Assembly (NCBI RefSeq): GCF_900112985.1
Contig: NZ_FONS01000009.1
Location: forward strand, 62,001-126,000
Length of the DNA stretch: 64,000 nt
DNA from: Pedobacter antarcticus
Lineage (GTDB): Bacteria > Bacteroidota > Bacteroidia > Sphingobacteriales > Sphingobacteriaceae
Reading direction: 5' to 3'
Shown here: one piece after another, positions 61,307-64,000 of the stretch
How positions within the stretch are numbered: position 1 is the stretch's first letter
Layout: each line of letters starts with the position of its first letter
The notes under the pieces: model-generated
Told to the model about the DNA's origin: nothing
Databases searched by the model: none
What the model saw: the letters and a program-made list of their open reading frames with translations, nothing else
Program-made: the position numbers and the translations under genes

Positions 61307-63579
61307 ATGATTAGATACAAAAAAATATCCATAAGAATATTGCAAACAGTACTGATACTGCTTTGCACACAAACATTATTCGCACAGAAAGTAGTGCGTT
61401 ACGAATTGTATGTAAAAGACACATTGGTAAACTATGCCGGGAAAGAAAAAAGAGCCATTGCGGTAAACGGACAAATCCCAATGCCCACGCTTACTTTTAC
61501 CGAGGGGGATACCGCTGAGATTGTTGTGCACAATCAATTAAAGGAAAGTACATCGTTGCACTGGCACGGAGTGTTTCTGCCTAATAAAGAAGATGGTGTG
61601 CCTTGGCTTACCCAAAAGCCAATAGCACCGGGTACAACCTACACTTACCGTTTCCCTATCATTCAGCATGGAACTCACTGGTATCATTCCCATTCGGGTT
61701 TACAAGAACAGATTGGAATGTATGGTAGTTTTATTATGAAAAAAGAGGTGATGATAAAACATTTAGAAATGGTATTGATGATCTGCCAACCGTCCCTATT
61801 ATATTAAGTGAGTGGACAAATCTTAACCCAAATAACATCAACCGTATGTTGCACAACGCAAACGATTGGGCTGCTATCAAAAAAGGTGCTACACAATCAT
61901 ATGTTGAAGCGATTAAAGAAGGGAAATTTGGTGTGAAAATAAAGAATGAATGGAAGAGGATGCTGGCAATGGATGTTAGCGATGTTTATTACGATAAGAT
62001 ACTGATAAATGGAAACCATACCACTGATCTGAAAACAATTGACGGTAAAGAACTAAGAGCAGGCGACAAAGTTAGATTACGTGTCTCTAATGGCGGAGCT
62101 TCTTCGTATTTCTGGTTAAGATATGGCGGAGGGAAAATTACGGTAGTAGCCAATGATGGAAATGATGTGGAGCCTGTGGAAGTTGACAGATTAATCATCG
62201 CGGTTTCTGAAACTTACGATATTGTAGTAACTATTCCTGAAGATGGCTTGGCTTATGAATTTTTAGCGACTACTGAGGACAGGACACAATCGGCAAGTTA
62301 TTTTATTGGTAACGGGGTCAAGCAACTCATTTTTCCACTTCCTAAATTGAAATATTTTGAAGGGATGAAGATGATGAACGATATGATGAAAATGAATGGC
62401 AATCTGGATGATATGGGTATGAAAATGAGCCTGAACCAAATGGATATGAATGTAGTGATGTATCCGGAAATTACAGGTGAAGGAGGTAAAAAAATGGATC
62501 ATAGCCAACATAGCGGGATGAAAATGGACGACAACGCCAATAAGTATAATGCGAATGCTCTGGCTGACATTAAAACCTTGAATTATGCCATGTTGCAATC
62601 GCCGTACAATACCACTCTTCCTAATGATGTCCCAGTAAAAGAATTAAAATTTACGCTTACTGGTAACATGAACCGATATGTATGGAGTATGGATAATAAA
62701 ATACTTTCGGAAACGGATAAAATACCTGTAAAAAAAGGAGAAATATTACGGATTACCATATATAATAATTCAATGATGCGACATCCAATGCACCTCCACG
62801 GATTTGATTTTAGGGTTATTAACGGTAAGGGAGAAAAATCGCCTTTGAAAAATGTATTGGACATTATGCCGATGGAAACGGATACTATAGAGTTTTTAGC
62901 CAACGAAGAAGGCGATTGGTTTTTCCATTGCCATATTCTTTATCATATGATGGCAGGAATGAACAGGGTGTTTGAAGTTGGAGATTACAAAAATCCCTAT
63001 TTACCCGATAAAGCAAAAGCCTATAAAGAACTGCAAAGGGAAAGCAATATGCCTCACTTTATGATTGAAAACGACTTTGCAACGAATGGAAATGACGGTG
63101 GAGCGATGTTGCAAAATGCAAGATGGTCATTAGGTACAGAATGGCGTTTAGGATACAACAGTATGCACGGCTATGAAGTAGAAACCCATTTTGGAAGGTA
63201 TATTGGTAAGATGCAATGGTTTATGCCTTTTGTCGGTTTTGATTATCGTTACCGAAAAATGGGAGAAGACGAGCATGAAAAAAACATATTTGGACAAACC
63301 AACAAGAAAGACACACGTAGAGCGGTCAGCTTAGGATTTATGTACACTTTACCTATGTTGGTCAATTTTCAGGCAGAAGTTTATCACGACGGTATTGTAA
63401 GATTACAGTTAATGCGTGAAGATATTCCTATTTCAAAAAGATTAAGGGGAGGTTTCATGGTCAATACCGATTTAGAGTACATGGCAGATTTGAGTTATAT
63501 CCTTAACAAAAACATGGCTGTTAGAACACACTATGATAGTGATATGGGATGGGGCATTGGCTTAAGAATGAATTATTAA
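61307..63579 (+). pseudogene. Multicopper oxidase with CopB-like C-terminal barrel, frameshifted
   Basis: The first frame (61307-61807) gives a signal peptide and the first cupredoxin domain: His85/His87 (LHWHG) and His124/127/129 (HGTHWYHSH). At the A6 run 61739-61744 the family sequence KRGDDKTFRNGIDDLPTVPIIL continues only in the next frame, so one A is missing. The rest, read as one frame to 63579, holds a Met-rich linker (MKMNGNLDDMGMKM), the C-terminal copper sites HPMHLHG and HCHILYH, and about 140 residues of CopB-like barrel ending GIGLRMNY. Cu(I) oxidase fused to an outer-membrane copper protein. Sequencing error, mutation and slippage are all possible. Confidence 0.9.
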
Positions 63580-63609
63580 TGAGTAATTAAAAAATGATTA
63601 GATTTTCAG

Positions 63610-63648
63610 GGCGGAAAAAAAATCAGACATTCCGCCTTGATTTCTTTT
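63610..63648 (+). terminator. Probable terminator after the multicopper oxidase
   Basis: GGCGGA (63610-63615) and TCCGCC (63631-63636), 6-bp stem with a 15-nt loop, then TTGATTTCTTTTT. Weak but well placed. Confidence 0.6.
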
Positions 63649-63666
63649 TGACATAGCAATTTAATT

Positions 63667-64000
63667 ATGATACAACAAAAAATACATCAACACCTGTGGT
63701 ACATTGCTGCATTTGTGTTTATATTGGCTATGGTAGGCGCAGCTGTTTATTTCAACGACCCCGAAATCATACTTCCGGAAATGGCTGCAATGGCAGTTGC
63801 ACTTTGGGTTTGGCAAGAAAAATCCTGGATGCAACGCACCGAAATGATTTTTATTCTACCAAGCGTAACTGCACTATTAGGTTTCGGAATAAATTTTATA
63901 GAGATCGGTTATCTTACAAAACTAATGTTGGTATTAATAGCTATGATGATATTGATGGCCAGTTTAAAATTTACATTTCCACCGGCTTTGGCAACTGGTT
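63667..64000 (+). CDS. Multi-helix membrane protein (3' end off window)
   Basis: Open from ATG at 63667 (MIQQKIHQHLWYIAAF) to the window end with no stop, 111 residues seen. About three hydrophobic helices (residues 12-30, 38-50, 66-104, the last probably two). Resembles HPP-like or small-molecule permease membrane proteins by feel only; I do not recognise the family. It follows the copper oxidase after 87 nt and a probable terminator. Confidence 0.7.
   Translation, partial: MIQQKIHQHLWYIAAFVFILAMVGAAVYFNDPEIILPEMAAMAVALWVWQEKSWMQRTEMIFILPSVTALLGFGINFIEIGYLTKLMLVLIAMMILMASLKFTFPPALATG

Noticed and set aside
61307..63579. Two separate multicopper oxidase genes
   Set aside because: The parts are complementary halves of one oxidase joined by a one-base gap in an A-run, not two full copies.

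Overview
The window looks like a Sphingobacteriaceae-type Bacteroidota chromosome (Pedobacter/Sphingobacterium-like; an inference from protein character, TAnnTTTG-type promoters and the CTnDOT-style transfer genes). A large integrative and conjugative element (ICE) is inserted beside the ATP synthase operon and runs off the right edge.

Layout. 1-6233: chromosomal, all minus strand: a partial acid phosphatase/5'-nucleotidase, then atpG-A-H-F-E-B and a small membrane gene at the head of the operon. 6511-14559: left end of the ICE, with a tyrosine integrase, ssb, DUF932, a YubB-like protein, small proteins, and a reduced PRTRC cassette (E, C, F-like, B, ThiF). Two genes here are broken: an in-frame TAG at 10660 and a -1 frameshift in ThiF near 13922. 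15036-22557: oxyanion and arsenic cargo, with SulP, ArsR, DUF6428, DoxX, ChrA, metallophosphoesterase, a GcvH-like lipoyl carrier, ACR3 and a convergent NhaA. An IS110 remnant (22779-23060) borders it. 23261-26076: small orphans, a receiver-domain protein and two excisionase-like HTH proteins. 26246-31338: a translationally coupled two-gene module (533-aa unknown plus 883-aa double-HKD phospholipase D-like nuclease) with a convergent TIGR02391/HEPN-like abortive-infection gene. This is the best candidate for an undescribed defence system. 31724-41223 (minus): transfer genes traQ, O, N, M, L, K, J, I, G, F, E. 41416-44782: metal cargo (Cys-rich secreted protein, TonB receptor, MDCPSEE-CDF transporter) wedged between traE and traD. 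44843-46665 (minus): traD, traB-like and traA. 46666-47379: a gene-free stretch with repeats and an oriT candidate. 47380-49103: mobA and mobB. 49232-50409: a mercury operon (ArsR, MerTP, GDCCVxC) wedged between mobB and the coupling protein gene mobC (50607-52601). 52708-63579: copper detoxification, with an HMA-AraC regulator, CopA, CopZ-like protein, Cys-rich protein, HMA-DUF3347, CopB-type ATPase, DUF3347 lipoprotein, haem-binding protein, and a multicopper oxidase fused to a CopB-like barrel and carrying a frameshift. A partial membrane gene runs off the right end.

How it works together. The backbone supplies integration, single-strand DNA handling, relaxosome and a type IV-like transfer apparatus. 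Four metal cargo blocks occupy positions between backbone operons and carry their own promoters and sensors. The arsenic block appears to be coordinated by one ArsR acting at three near-identical operator-like palindromes, including one in front of nhaA. Several metal genes have the -7 box so close to the start codon that their mRNAs would be leaderless. Two small Cys-rich secreted proteins in different metal blocks share the same C-terminal motif.
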